Assembly: GCA_038502055.1 (NCBI GenBank)
Contig: JAXRKN010000040.1
Coordinates: 1 to 64,000, forward strand
Direction: 5' to 3'
Source: Tanytarsus gracilentus
Lineage: Eukaryota > Arthropoda > Insecta > Diptera > Chironomidae
DNA length: 64,000 nucleotides
Below are positions 31,757 to 43,104 of this stretch, one piece after another (position 1 is the stretch's first letter; each line of letters begins with the position of its first letter). A program made the translations under genes and the position numbers. The notes beneath the pieces are model-generated. The model was not told where the DNA came from. It was given only the letters and a program-made list of their open reading frames with translations, and ran no database searches.

Positions 31757-34700
31757 AACTTTCGTCAGAATGGTGAGTCAGAAATCAAAGAGAACAAATT
31801 TTATTTGTAAACCGTAGATTAGATGAGATCAAGAGGGAAATTCAATTGTTGATTTTCACGGTTTCGTCTTTAATAATTTTCATCACTCATTTCTCCGCTT
31901 CGTTTGCCACCCCAGGCATGGAATGGTGTTCGAATTACAATTTTTTGAGGTCCTGCACCCACTCTACTGCGTTTTCCACCCCAGCTATATGAAGATTAAA
32001 ATTAGTCCTGAATGAGCAGTCAGCATTTCAATTACTCACCTATGAAATCGCACCTTCTGCAAATTTCCTTTATCACGCTTATAATTTCTTTGACCTGGAA
32101 TCATGTTATAGCACTGATCAATGTGATTTTCAAGTGTCGCAAAAAGCTGAGTCTTCAAAATTGGATCGTTGATATCGCGGAAGTATTTTTTGTATAGATT
32201 AACGCTCATGTCACCGTTGCCACTTGAGATAGTCTCTGAAAAAGGATATTCTATAAAATCAGTTGGCTATTGTCAAATTACAATCGAGTTACTTTCAAAC
32301 GTTTTTTCGATAATTTCCTCTGGCCCACTTAATCCATTAATGAAACTGCAAATGTCACTTGATTCGGTTATTCCATTGACTATTACGCGCCTATAATTCT
32401 CTAACAACATTCCCATGTCACCAACTTGCTTCATAAGCGCTTCGATGCTCTCTTGCTGCTTTTGCATTTTATCCTCTTCACTTTTATTGAAATCGACGGA
32501 TTCTTGCTGTGCATTGCAAATAGCGATAATTGATAACGTTAAATAGAGGAATATCATGTTTCGCATTTGTCCGCACATCTCTAGGCCTTGATCGTACTTG
32601 GTTTTTTCTGTGAATTAAATTTAAATAAATTTTAAATATTTTATATTTGAAGATTTTAAATTTAAAAAATGTTTAAAAAATTTATCGTAAAATTCCGTCG
32701 CTATTAATGTAAAAAGTTCCATCAATTATTTTAGAAAACTAAAATTTATAGATAAAATTGCATTATCATTGTCAAATTTAATATCAGCTTAGTAATAATT
32801 AAAATGACAAACCATAAATTGATTTATTAAACTATATTGATATCAATTTTGACATTGGCCTTTGATAAAAAAAACTGGCTGCAATAAAGTTTCCTTCAAC
32901 ACAAAACAAAGTAGATTTCCCACACTAATTACTGATCCGGACATATCTCTTTATGCTTCCAATTTATTAGATTAATCGTACACTATAAATCAGAGAGGAA
33001 CCTCATATCATGCTGTTGATAGCCACAACCATGATTAGAACTGTGGCATTCTCTCTGTCAAATGAAGCGTTAATTTATTCATCACCAATTTTTCTTTTTC
33101 CTTCACTCTTTTGAAATTGAGAAATTTCCCTCATCGCACATGCGATGATGATGACATTAACAATCTCACAACGATTTTTCGTTCTCGTTGTCGAGAGGAG
33201 GTTGAGACAGATAGTGGCGGCGATTTAATTACATTTGTCGTTTATTAGAGAGGCGCAAACATTACCATCAAAATCAACACATGAACATTCTAGGATCTCA
33301 CACTTCGAGTCAATTTAATTCACTCTAAATTAATCGCGATTTTCGAGTGATTTAGAAAATGAGTTGAATTAAAGATAAACAAAAGGAGTTGAAGTTTTCT
33401 CATTTGCATTTTCCATTAAGGTTGAATTTTGGAATTTAATTGAAGTAAAATTTGGTTCCAATTTCAAGTTGATTATGCAGAGAGATTAATTCAGAGATAA
33501 AATTGTATTTTAATTGCAGTTTACGGATTTACACAATTTCTCAAAAAAAAACTTTCCAGGAAAAAATATCTTAAATTTTTTACACCAGAAGCTAAAAGTT
33601 CTCAAGCCATCTCTAAGTATTTTTGATGGTCAATCGAGCGTATTTGATCAAAAAGTAATTCACCATCTTCAATTACTTTTTGCTACCTTTGAAGCACTCA
33701 ATGTACGGCTCAATAAATTTGTTTGTACTTTTCAAATAATTTGATTTATTTTTTATGTGTTTAATTTTCCTCAATCACTTTGAAATCACTCACAAATTAA
33801 TCCAAAAAAGGCAAATCAAAGCGAAATTCTATTCCGCCCTCGCCTTGCTGCGTACAAAACGCACAAACTGCCAAGTGTTTACCGTCCAAATCTAACTGAA
33901 GAACTGATGAATGTTCGTTAATCCTCAACTGCTTTTATACTCTACGATTTTCTCCATTTCTCTCGCTCACTCGCAATCATCATGTTGTGCTGATTAGAAA
34001 ATGTTGTTGTCTTTCGGTTGGTTGTAGTTATATTGCGTTCAGTTAAATCTTCTTCTCTATTTTCTCATAGAATGAAGATGGTGAAAATTAATCTCGACGT
34101 CGCTATGCGAATTGAAAATGATTTAAAACCAAAAAATCCTTTTAAAATTTTTTCAAGTGTTTGGTTTAGAAAATATTTTTTATTTTATGGATAAATTCAC
34201 ATTCGAAAAAGTTAGTTTTGTTTTATTGCTATGGTGTTAAGTTTGAAGCATCATCCAACTTAAATCCTTTTTTTCGGGAGTAAATTTATCCCAATTCGTC
34301 CTTCATTGCCAAATATGTGCACTTCAGTTTGAAATTATTTACACTCTGTCGTCAGAATGTCTCATGTAAGTTTGCATTCTAATATTTTACCAAAAACTAA
34401 AATTGAATTAAAATTTTCTAATTATTTATGGTACAAATTGTATTTGTTTAAAATAAATTAAGATATTTTGAACTCAAAAAATACACCACCTACACATAAT
34501 GTGAGTGAATTAAATGCTTTACAAAAAAAACTCTTTTATGATACATTCAGACCCCTTCTATACTACAAACGAGTGTAAATTAAACACTCTTAATAATTAA
34601 TTATATATTAGCAACACGTTCTCACGTCGTCCTGTATCTCTCTACACTTTTCTTTACTTATGAATCGCTCGCATGTAAAACGATGATGAGCTCAGCTCAT

Positions 34701-36105
34701 AAAAGGTGTAATTCATATGAGTGTGTAATGCTCATAGATATAGCATTTTATTCAATTGTCAAAAGCACATTTATTATCTTTATATATATGTACACTTAGA
34801 TACGATGATGACGCGAGTGTGACTTGAATTTTTGATTTCCTTCCACACACATTCACCACTTCACTAATAATTCACAATCCTTCAGACCTACACATGCTTG
34901 TTAAACAAATTTCTCTTTCATCCTCTTTTTTAGCACCATTTACATGAGTAATTAAGTGTAAAGAGCGATCATTAAAGTTTGATGAAGTGTTAAGTGTCGT
35001 CATAAACTATTGCTTAAAGGGTAATGGGTTGCTCGTTCGCTAGTTTTGATTGTTTCATGCATCGCAGAACTCGCCATGTTTCGGGGGCGACTTTTAATAT
35101 TTATTTTCATTTTCATTCCCGACCTGGAAATCAAATCAAAATCTAGTTTTAGGATTGACGCAAAAATTATTTTACCAGGCGAAGAGATTTGATGATTCTT
35201 AATTGTTTTTATCGCCATAATAATTTTCCGCTTTTAATTTTGTTTGTATTGTGAATGAAAAGTTTATTACTAATTGCGGATGGAGAGACGCGCGAGGATG
35301 ATAAAAATCATTCTTTCTAATTTCGACTATGAAAAGTTTTTCTCCATAAAGAAACAATTTGTGAGATTAAAATCATTTTACACTTGAAAGTGTTTTACAG
35401 GGTTCAAATGGTTTTTCTCTTTTGAGGGATTTATTTATTGAAAAGATCAAAATAATATTTGAAGCTTTACACCTCTATAAAATTAATCAATTTTAATTAA
35501 CACCTTTTATTTATTTAAAATAGAAATTTAAATTTTGTGGCGACGCGGATGCACCTGATTACATCTTAGCAATCATCCACTCGAACCTTTGTGGACTTAG
35601 CAGCATTAAGCTTAAAATTTTCGCTTCATATGTTGTCGATGTGACAATTTCATCAATTCAAAATGTGTTTGATGAACAAAAATTTATGGAAACTTTGAAT
35701 TTATCGGCGGAAAATTTAAAATCAGCCTCTGAGTGCGTTCGATTTTTATTGCTGTCCGCTGTACGATTTGGCGTAACAAAGGATGTTTTTGCAGTAGAAC
35801 TTCAACAGCTTGGGCTGCCTCGAGAGCACTCACTCGCTCTTGGAAAAGTGTTGGACGATAAATCGGTGGTGATGAAAAATTATTTGAGAGAAAAGTCTTT
35901 GTCGGTGAATGAGCTGAAAAGCGTAAAAATTATGCAGTCAGACAGTGGAATAGAATGCTTAAAAATGGAACTGGAAATTGATCATTTTAGAGGAAAAAAT
36001 CAAATTGCTACAAAAGAGATTAACATCAGTAAATCAGACATTCCAATTTTATTAAAAGAATTAAAAATTATTCAGAACAAAATGAGAGAATTAAGTTATG
36101 AATAA
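31757..36105 (+). CDS. COMMD4: COMM domain-containing protein 4
   Basis: The main exon (35524-36105) follows a TTTAAAATAG acceptor and encodes KFKFCGDADAPDYILAI, then a helical N-domain with QQLGLPREHSLAL and a C-terminal COMM domain ending LKELKIIQNKMREL. This matches COMMD4 in order and length (194 residues with an initiator Met). COMMD proteins form the Commander complex with CCDC22/CCDC93 and act in endosomal recycling. The frame has a stop directly before the acceptor and no ATG at its start, so the Met must come from an upstream exon. The best candidate is TTCGTCAGAATG at 31761-31772 followed by a GTGAGT donor, which gives exactly M-KFKFCG. A nearer alternative is ATGTCTCAT before GTAAGT near 34367. 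The first exon is therefore uncertain; the main exon is not. Confidence 0.85.
31870..32578 (-). CDS. Lk: Leucokinin (myokinin) neuropeptide precursor
   Basis: Three minus-strand exons: 32578-32293 (Met at 32578 or, more likely, 32566), 32235-32040 and 31984-31870. Introns are 57 and 55 bp with GTAACT/TTTCAG and GTGAGT/ATATAG borders, and the phases fit. MRNMIFLYLTLSIIAICNA is a signal peptide. After a spacer with one cysteine (DQCYNM), a KR site precedes DKGNLQKVRFHSWG-GKR; a second peptide ends TPFHAWG-GKR. Both have the kinin core FxxWG followed by Gly-Lys-Arg for amidation and cleavage. The second intron splits the Ser codon of FHSWG. The length (194-198 residues) fits dipteran precursors; Drosophila has one kinin and mosquitoes have three, as I recall. 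Kinins act through a G-protein-coupled receptor on Malpighian tubule secretion and feeding circuits. Confidence 0.93.
32579..35523. other. Non-coding stretch upstream of leucokinin; probable COMMD4 first intron
   Basis: No reliable exon was found. It should contain the leucokinin promoter (minus strand) and, on the favoured model, most of COMMD4 intron 1. TCGCACATGCGA near 33133 is a near-palindrome resembling an NRF1 site, which is weak evidence alone. Confidence 0.5.
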
Positions 36106-36303
36106 ATTGTAATATAAAGAAAATAAAACTAGGATTAAAAATTAAAATATTTTAATAATTTTTTTAACCACGTTTTAGTTTTCCCGCTCAAATTTGAATT
36201 TTATTCAACGGAGTAATTGTTCATATGGACTTTTATTTATCAAATCAGCTGTTTGTTCAGAATTGCTTTGAAAATTTTTAATATAATAAATTATAAATTA
36301 GTT

Positions 36304-38023
36304 ATGTCGGGTTATTCAATCGTGGAATATTTAGGCGAGAGCTCTAAAGAAAAATGTGGATATTGCAAACAAAGCGGAGGTTATAACTCTCATGGATTCT
36401 GGAGTCATACTTTGACAGTTGAAGATTATCAAAATCTAATTAATAGAAATTGGAGAAGATCAGGACAGTACACTTATTTGCCAACAAACAAAACAACATG
36501 CTGTCCCATGTATACGATCAAATGTGATGCAATTAATTTCAAATTGACTAGAAGTCATAAAAAAGTCCTAAAGAAAATGAACAAATTTCTTCGCGACGGA
36601 ACGAGAGAGAAAAATTTTAATCGCACTCATGTCGAATCCAGCACTTCAAGTGATCCAAAGCCATCAAAAGAGCATTCAAAAATTGAACTCGACGACATAA
36701 AAATGGAAGTGCTCAAGCAGGAGAAACTTCCAGGAACTAAAATTGATGATCATGAAGTAGCCGGAGAGAGCTTAAAAGCATCAAGTGTGGGTGATCAGAA
36801 AAAAGTCAATCCACTCAAGAAGAAAGTAATTCGATTGGAGAGGAAGAAAGCAAAACTAGCAGCGCAAGGTCTCACTTTGGCAGACATTAAGCCAAGGCAT
36901 GTGAATGTTCAGAAGAGTTTAGAAGATTTCCTAGCCGAAGAACCTAAAAATGGCAAGCATAAATTGGAGGTAAAATTAGTAGAGTCAAAGGAAGGTTCAA
37001 GCTCATCAATCCTTAATTTGTATAAAAATTACCAATCAAAAATTCACAATGATCCGCCTGAAAAAAATAGCATCAAAAGCTATGAGCGCTTCCTTGTTAA
37101 CACTCCATTGCAGGTAATTTAAAATGAACGAAATTCTAATTGATTAATATTCTTAGATAAAATTGGTATCTGAGCACGGCATGAACGTCAATTTATCATT
37201 TAAACTCTTCTGCAAATACGAAAGCTCAATTCATAAAAGCACTGACAATGATTTCAGTAATTTTAATGCTTTTCTAGTAAATTCTCCTCTCAAGGTTAGC
37301 ATGGTGGATGCTCGAGAGTAGAAAAAGTAATTTAGAATAATTTTTTATTTCTTTCCTGCAGTTCATTAAAAACGAGACGACACCAGAATGTGGGTTTGGA
37401 TCATTTCATTACCAATATCTTCTCGATGGCGAGTTGATTGCAGTTGGAGTTATTGACATCTTGCCACTTTGCATCTCATCGGTGTATTTTTATTATAATC
37501 CCGATTATAGTTTCTTATCGCTTGGCACTTACGCTTCATTACGTGAAATTGCTCTCGTCCGTGAACTCGCAAAAAAATGTCCTAACTTGAAAAATTATTA
37601 TCTCGGATATTACATACCGACATGCCCAAAAATGCGTTATAAAGCAAACGTTAAACCGTCATATGTCCTTTGTCCTGAGATCTATACATGGCACCTCTTA
37701 GATGAAAAGTTAAGCAACGAAATGGACGCTGTTCGCTACAAAAAAATTAATTATTCTGAAAATGACAAAGACGCTATGACAAGAGATGATCTCGGAAAGG
37801 TTAATGTACTTGCAAATCGGACCGCCATGAAATATCGAGACTACAAACGAGTAAGTTTATCATCAAGTTGCATTGATCTCAAAATTAAAGTATTTTTTTA
37901 TCTAAATAGCTCGCTCAAAATTCACGCAAAAAATCTGCTGGTGACAATGATGACGAAGTATTTGAGTATGCATCAAAAATTGGCAAAACATTATCACAAA
38001 AAATGCTTCTCTACAGAAGCTAA
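36304..38023 (+). CDS. Ate1: Arginyl-tRNA--protein transferase 1 with alternative homologous exons
   Basis: It transfers Arg from Arg-tRNA to N-terminal Asp/Glu (and oxidised Cys) of proteins, feeding the N-degron pathway. Start Met (MSGYSIVEYLGE) is at 36304. The N-terminal cluster has CGYC and CC..C (TCCPMYTIKC), as in ATE1. Exon 1 runs to 37113, or to an internal donor at 36969/36970. The common exon 37362-37850 contains GSFHYQYLLDGELIAVGVID and LGTYASLREIALVREL, and the last exon 37910-38023 ends KMLLYRS. With exon A (36970-37113) the protein has 470 residues; with exon B (37157-37294) it has 468. Both A and B end FLVN(T/S)PL(Q/K) and resemble each other, like the interchangeable exons known in mammalian ATE1. 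The 3' end faces the convergent transporter gene 196 bp away. Confidence 0.93.
37157..37294 (+). other. Ate1: Alternative ATE1 exon B
   Basis: A 138-bp exon with acceptor ATTCTTAG and donor GTTAGC, encoding IKLVSEHGMN, then LFCKYESSIHKS and FLVNSPLK. It is open in phase 0 at both ends. Exon A (36970-37113) encodes VKLVESKEGS, then LYKNYQSKIHND and FLVNTPLQ. Splicing from the internal donor after KLE at 36969 to exon B swaps one block for the other. Using both would also keep the frame, but would duplicate the module. Confidence 0.8.
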
Positions 38024-38219
38024 AATCTCATGCTCAACAAAATCGCAATATTGGATTACAATACATTGGAAATGCGTCAATCAATAAATTAATAATTATT
38101 GTCATACTTTTATTGAAGCCCTCATTTTATTTAACACATTTTGCTCAGCTATAATCTGCAAAAATATTAATAAACCCGAATTTTTGTTTTTGCTAATAAA
38201 AAAAACTATTTTATTTAGT

Positions 38220-39706
38220 TTATGGTGATTTAACAACATTTTTATCATCATCTTTATTGCTTTTACGACCCTCGTTCCATTGCTGAATCTCTCCACTTCC
38301 AAACGAAATAAAAAATAATGCCGGAAGGATATAAACGCATGCACCGATGAGAAAAATCCATTGCCATTCAAACATTGTACTCTAATAAAATAAATTTATT
38401 TAAATTTCAGATAGAAAAAATAATCTAACTTAAGGTCACTCACACTTTCTTGTGTAAAATATGCAACAATTAATGGAGAGATAAAACCACTCATTGTCCC
38501 CACAAAGTTGATAATTCCATAAACCTGACCAGCAAAATTTGGCGCAAGATCTTGAGAATTTTGTAAATTTGTCATTGTTGCAGCTCCATTAAATCCTAAT
38601 GATAGTGTTATGATTGCGACACACATGTATGGATCGCAACCGACGAAAGTTATTGCAATTAAAAATAATCCAGGAATTATGTGAGCTGTGAATAGAAAAT
38701 TCTCAAATGATCAATTTTAAATAATAATCTTTATACTCACAAAACACACAAAAAGTCTTCCTGATTCCTGTTGTGCTTAGAAAATTTTTCTGTTTAAGGA
38801 AGTCGCCAGCGCTTCCAAAAATATATCCAAAAATTAATCTTGCGAGATACGGCAGACTGCTTAAAATTCCCGCTTCGGTTAATTTAAATTTCAAGACCTC
38901 GCTCATAAATTTTGGCGCAGCTGTGATTAGAAAGAACAGACCAAAAGTTCCGCCAAAGTGTAAAAGAAGAAGAGAGTAAAATCTGGGGCATGTAAGAACT
39001 TCTTGCATTGGCGGCCAGGCTTTTTTGCATGTTGATGTGCCACCTAGAGACTTCTCAATCATTTCTTTTTCATCCTTGGAAATTCTCGTGTGAGTAGCTG
39101 GTGAATCGTGCACGAGATAAAGCCATAAAAATGAAATCACAAATGATACAGCAGCAGGTATGTGAAATCCTGTCCTCCAACCATAATTTTCTGCCAAATA
39201 TCCTGTCAATGGCCAACTTATCACAGTTCCAAAAATTCCGCCCATTAGAGTGAAAACAAACTTTCCCTTTTCGTCTGGTGGCGACCATTTAGAGATGAGT
39301 TGATGACTGGCTGGATAAAAAAAGCCGGCAAGAATTCCCAAAATCATTCGCATCATAAACATAAATATGAAATTATCACTCGCGGCAAATGGACTCAAAG
39401 ATGTGATAACGGCTGATAAGAACATGGCAATGAAAATTACTTTCCTCGCACCATAAATTTCAGCTAAGCTTCCGCCGAGAAGATTGGGGAAGATGTAACC
39501 ATAAAAATATGCACTGAGTAATAATCCTTGAGATTTTTTATCCCATTCGAATGTGTCATCATCTCCATGTGCACTCAAATCAGCGGTTGCATTCGATGGC
39601 GTTGACATCTTTATAATTAAAATACTGAAATTTACTCGTAACATGTAAGAAACAAAGCTCGCCATAAACAGCATTAATCCTATATTAAATCGTGTTGGGA
39701 TTTTAT
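38220..39706 (-). CDS. SLC17-type (sialin/phosphate cotransporter-like) MFS transporter, 5' end missing
   Basis: Exons on the minus strand are 39706-38741, 38685-38444 and 38381-38220, with introns of 55 and 62 bp. The protein starts within KIPTRFNIGLMLFMASF (TM1), so a short N-terminal exon ending in phase 1 is missing upstream. Family features include LRVNFSILI, WSPPDEKGKF, NYGWRTGFHIP and NSQDLAPNFAG, with twelve hydrophobic segments. SLC17 members move anions such as phosphate, sialate or glutamate with Na+ or H+; the substrate is not predictable here. The long first exon fuses what is three exons in the paralogue at 43.1-44.8 kb. Confidence 0.88.
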
Positions 39707-41913
39707 CTGATTGAAAGAATACAAAAGATTTTAATTAATAAGTTTTAAATTTAAATAAAAGCATCAAAAAAAGTATTTTTTATTTTCAAGAGATTTTTAG
39801 AAAATTTTATTTTTATAAATTTCAAAATATTTCGTGCATGAAAAACTTTAACATTGACTTGGTTTGAATTGATATCCGAGAAATGTTTACCACGCTTTAA
39901 ATCCAAGAATTGATTGATTTTAAATTACTGGCAATTTACATTAAAATATTTGCTCATAGAAATTGTTGTTCATTAAAGACACTGCATTTATCTTGCAAAT
40001 GATCAACTTTCCATGCATCAATATCATACAGCAATGTTGATTGAGTCATAAAATCATTAACCAGACGAGATCGATGTAATTATAAGAAAAATTTTGTGCA
40101 ACATTGCGGCGGTCATTGTAAAAATTCTCGGAATGTTTATGAACTTCCTGGCTGCGATGGTGAAAATTAAAATGTTTCATCTGTCTTTTAAATATTTCAA
40201 TCGGGTATGCGGAATTAAATTAAGTGCAATTATCACTGTCGTAAAGAACCTCAATGTCCTTGAGAACAAAAAAATTAAAATGCACACGCAAGTTCATGGA
40301 CTGAGTTCTCACGTCAATGAATTCTCGCGAAAATAAATGAATTGAACAATTCGATAGATGAAATTTTTTTCTCACGAGTAAAGTTACAAATAAATAAATT
40401 TAACGATCGCAGACTTTGATGCATTGGAAAGTTTTGCAACGCGCGAATTGATGTATGATGATTATCGCACATTTATTTCTCGCTCTGCGGCGTGGAAACT
40501 TTGAGTCATTAAAAGCTCTTTAATTCAGTGACAATCACGTGCTAATTTGCAAAGTTGTAAATGTCCATCGCATGGCAAGTAAAAGTGGTAAAATTTCATA
40601 ATTTCTTTGGCGACGTTGTAAAAGAAGCAAAAATAAAAATTATGTCACGGTCATTGACGCAAAAAGCTTTCAAGTATATTCACATATATCGTTCGGATTG
40701 AAAAAAAAATATCGAATTGGATAGTGTCGCGTTTGTTGTTTGTAGAAAATACGGAAGGAAAAAGAATTGCGAAAGAAGGACAATTTAAATTTTTTCTTTG
40801 ATGTCTCTTTAATATTTTCCGTATTGCACGCTGCCAATCAACTTACCGAAGAGCGTCGAAAAAAATTTGGGTTTCACCGCATGAACCATGGCCACGAATT
40901 TTTGTTAACAACTTGCGAAAGGAGAAATTTTTTGGGCTACGCAATTTTGTACTTGAAGCTTTTTTACGATATTTGCGAAAAATGTTTTTAAATATTTTTT
41001 TTAGTAGCCCACAAAAAATTTTTTGTTTCAATTTTTTAACTTTTTTATCACATTTTCGAGTGTTCTTGAAACAGCAGTCATAATCAATTGCAAAACCTTC
41101 ACTGCACTGGAAGAACTATAATTATGAATTTGAAAAATAATCACTTAATTTGGACTAATAAAATACTCGATAAGGTGTGATTTGACTTAAATACACGACA
41201 CGACTGTTATGTTAAGCAGTTGGAAGAAAACTAAACTCGGCAGCGTAAAATTCATTCAATTTTATTTCACTCGTGTTTGTTTAATAGCGCGGTTTTTGCT
41301 TTTCTACAACTATCGTCGTCACATGTCTGATCAGCTGTTGGCTATCGTTGTTACAAATTTAATGCTTTATCATCAGCTACTCTCTCGGCTTTTTCTCTCG
41401 TGCATTTCGCGCGCTCTTAATTATGTTAATTTTGCCGGTTGCAATTTTAATAATAATTTTTCCCCAAAAAGTTCTCAATGCAATGCAATGTAGAAAAATT
41501 TTGTTAATTTTCTCAAGGTCGTTTTATTAAATCATTTACGTCATATACTTAACGTGAGTGCACGAAAAAAGTTTTCTTATAGCTTGCGGTTGATTGCACT
41601 TTCGTTTTTATTTGCTCATTGTAAAGTTTTAATGTGAATTTTATAATCTCATTAAAAGACAAATTTAAAATTAAAAAAATTTCATAAATATTTGTAGCGG
41701 ACAGTAAAAATTTATTTACAAACATTTAACAAACCGACATGCTTGTGCCGACTCACTTCATTTAGTACGAAAATGTATTTTAAAACACAAAATTTGTAGC
41801 AAAAATCAGCTGTAAGCCAATTATCACGTGTTAATCAGATTTGATTGGAGTATCATTTTTATCAAAAAGACTTCAACGCATGATCAATCAATGAACCCAA
41901 CGGCTAATTAATT
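39707..41913. other. Non-coding stretch, probably hiding the transporter's first exon
   Basis: No convincing exon was seen. A short Met-containing exon ending in phase 1 on the minus strand is expected for the transporter at 38.2-39.7 kb. A candidate ATGAA before GTGAGT near 41750 is in the wrong phase. Confidence 0.5.
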
Positions 41914-43010
41914 TTATTGACACTCATTACCACAAGCTTTTTGTTGGTCATTCCACTCGTCAAGCTCATCGAAAATGTTTGCAATTTTGTTCCGTAAAAA
42001 TTTCGGCACGTGCTGAGGAAAATTGATTTTGAAGTGGACTATGAGATCACCACGCATGTGATGGTTAGCTGGATATGGCAGTCCTTCAGATTTAATGCAC
42101 TTGACGTAATTACAACTGAAAAATATTTATGATGCAAATTAATGAAAATTTTGCAAATTTTTTTGTCTCACTCAACAATGTCAGTGACGAAAAAGTCTAA
42201 TTTTCTGTCATCCACCGTCTGAATCGTCATTTTAAATCCAGTTAAAGAATCTTTTAGAGTTATTGTGTAGTCCATGTGAAGATTTGCATCATCACGTCTG
42301 AATTTCTCATGAGGAATGTCGCAAGTGACAAAAATTAAATCTGCTGATTTTCTTGTAATGCTTTGATCGCCAGCTTCATTGAATGTAATTCGACTTCCCT
42401 CTAAGCACCCAGGTGCGATTGGAATGAGAAGATTTTTTTCACGTTCTTCAACACTATTTTTAAGGTCGTCTTTAAATTCTTTCCGAATGTACTTGTAACT
42501 TTTAAAACATCCTTTGTAAATATCCTCAAGTGTTACTGAAATAATTTTTACAATATTCGGATCCTTGTGAATGACACCTCTTCCCTCTTTGACAGTATAG
42601 AGAGGTGGCGGATTTGTTGCAGCGTCAATTAGATCTGCATAAGGCGAATATGATCCAAAAAATTCAAAGTAAGTTCTCATATGATCATTGTGATAGCAAT
42701 AAGGTGGAATGAATCCATTTGGCGCTGAAACTCCACGTTTTAATCCCTCTTCACCATATTGATTATAAATTTCGCGTCTCAAATTATCGCACAGCACATC
42801 ATAAGCTTCATTCAAAAGTTCCCAATAAATATTTTCTGGTAAATATGGCAATGGAAGATCAAAAACGCCCTCTGGTCTCGGATTTGGATGCTGCTGATAT
42901 TGTTTTCGTTGCGGGTGAAGCATGAGAGCTAATTTTCTATATGCGAGTTTAATTTCCCACAATGACGCATCGCGAGTAACGTCTAGAACTGCATAATAAT
43001 CCGCACCCAT
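41914..43010 (-). CDS. DNAJB13-like J-domain protein without an HPD motif
   Basis: Two exons, 43010-42172 and 42115-41914, with a 56-bp intron (GTGAGA..TTTCAG); 346 residues. An N-terminal J domain (MGADYYAVLDVTRD, then AYRKLALMLHPQ) is followed by EEGLKRG and a type II DnaJ C-terminal pair of beta domains (ADLIFVTCDIPHEKFRRD, DLIVHFKINFPQHVP). The canonical HPD that triggers Hsp70 ATPase is HPQ here (32-34). DNAJB13, a testis protein of sperm flagella and cilia radial spokes, also lacks HPD (HPL as I recall), which makes it the likeliest orthologue. A structural rather than chaperone-cycling role follows. It lies between two SLC17 paralogues on the same strand. Confidence 0.87.
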
Positions 43011-43104
43011 GATTTATTTTTAAAATTTTCAAAGATTACTGTGAAATTTCAATTTTATAGATTTATTTTCAAAATGCATAAAAATAAAATTTTTTCTTAA
43101 AAAT

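Noticed and set aside
32012..32396. Plus-strand frames across the leucokinin locus
   Set aside because: They are antisense shadows; the minus strand has the signal peptide, splice sites and amidation motifs.
35000..35218. Minus-strand 72-residue frame starting MAIKTIKNHQISSPG
   Set aside because: It contains a good-looking GTAAAA..TTCCAG intron that, if spliced, ends the frame after about 17 residues; no homology was recognised.
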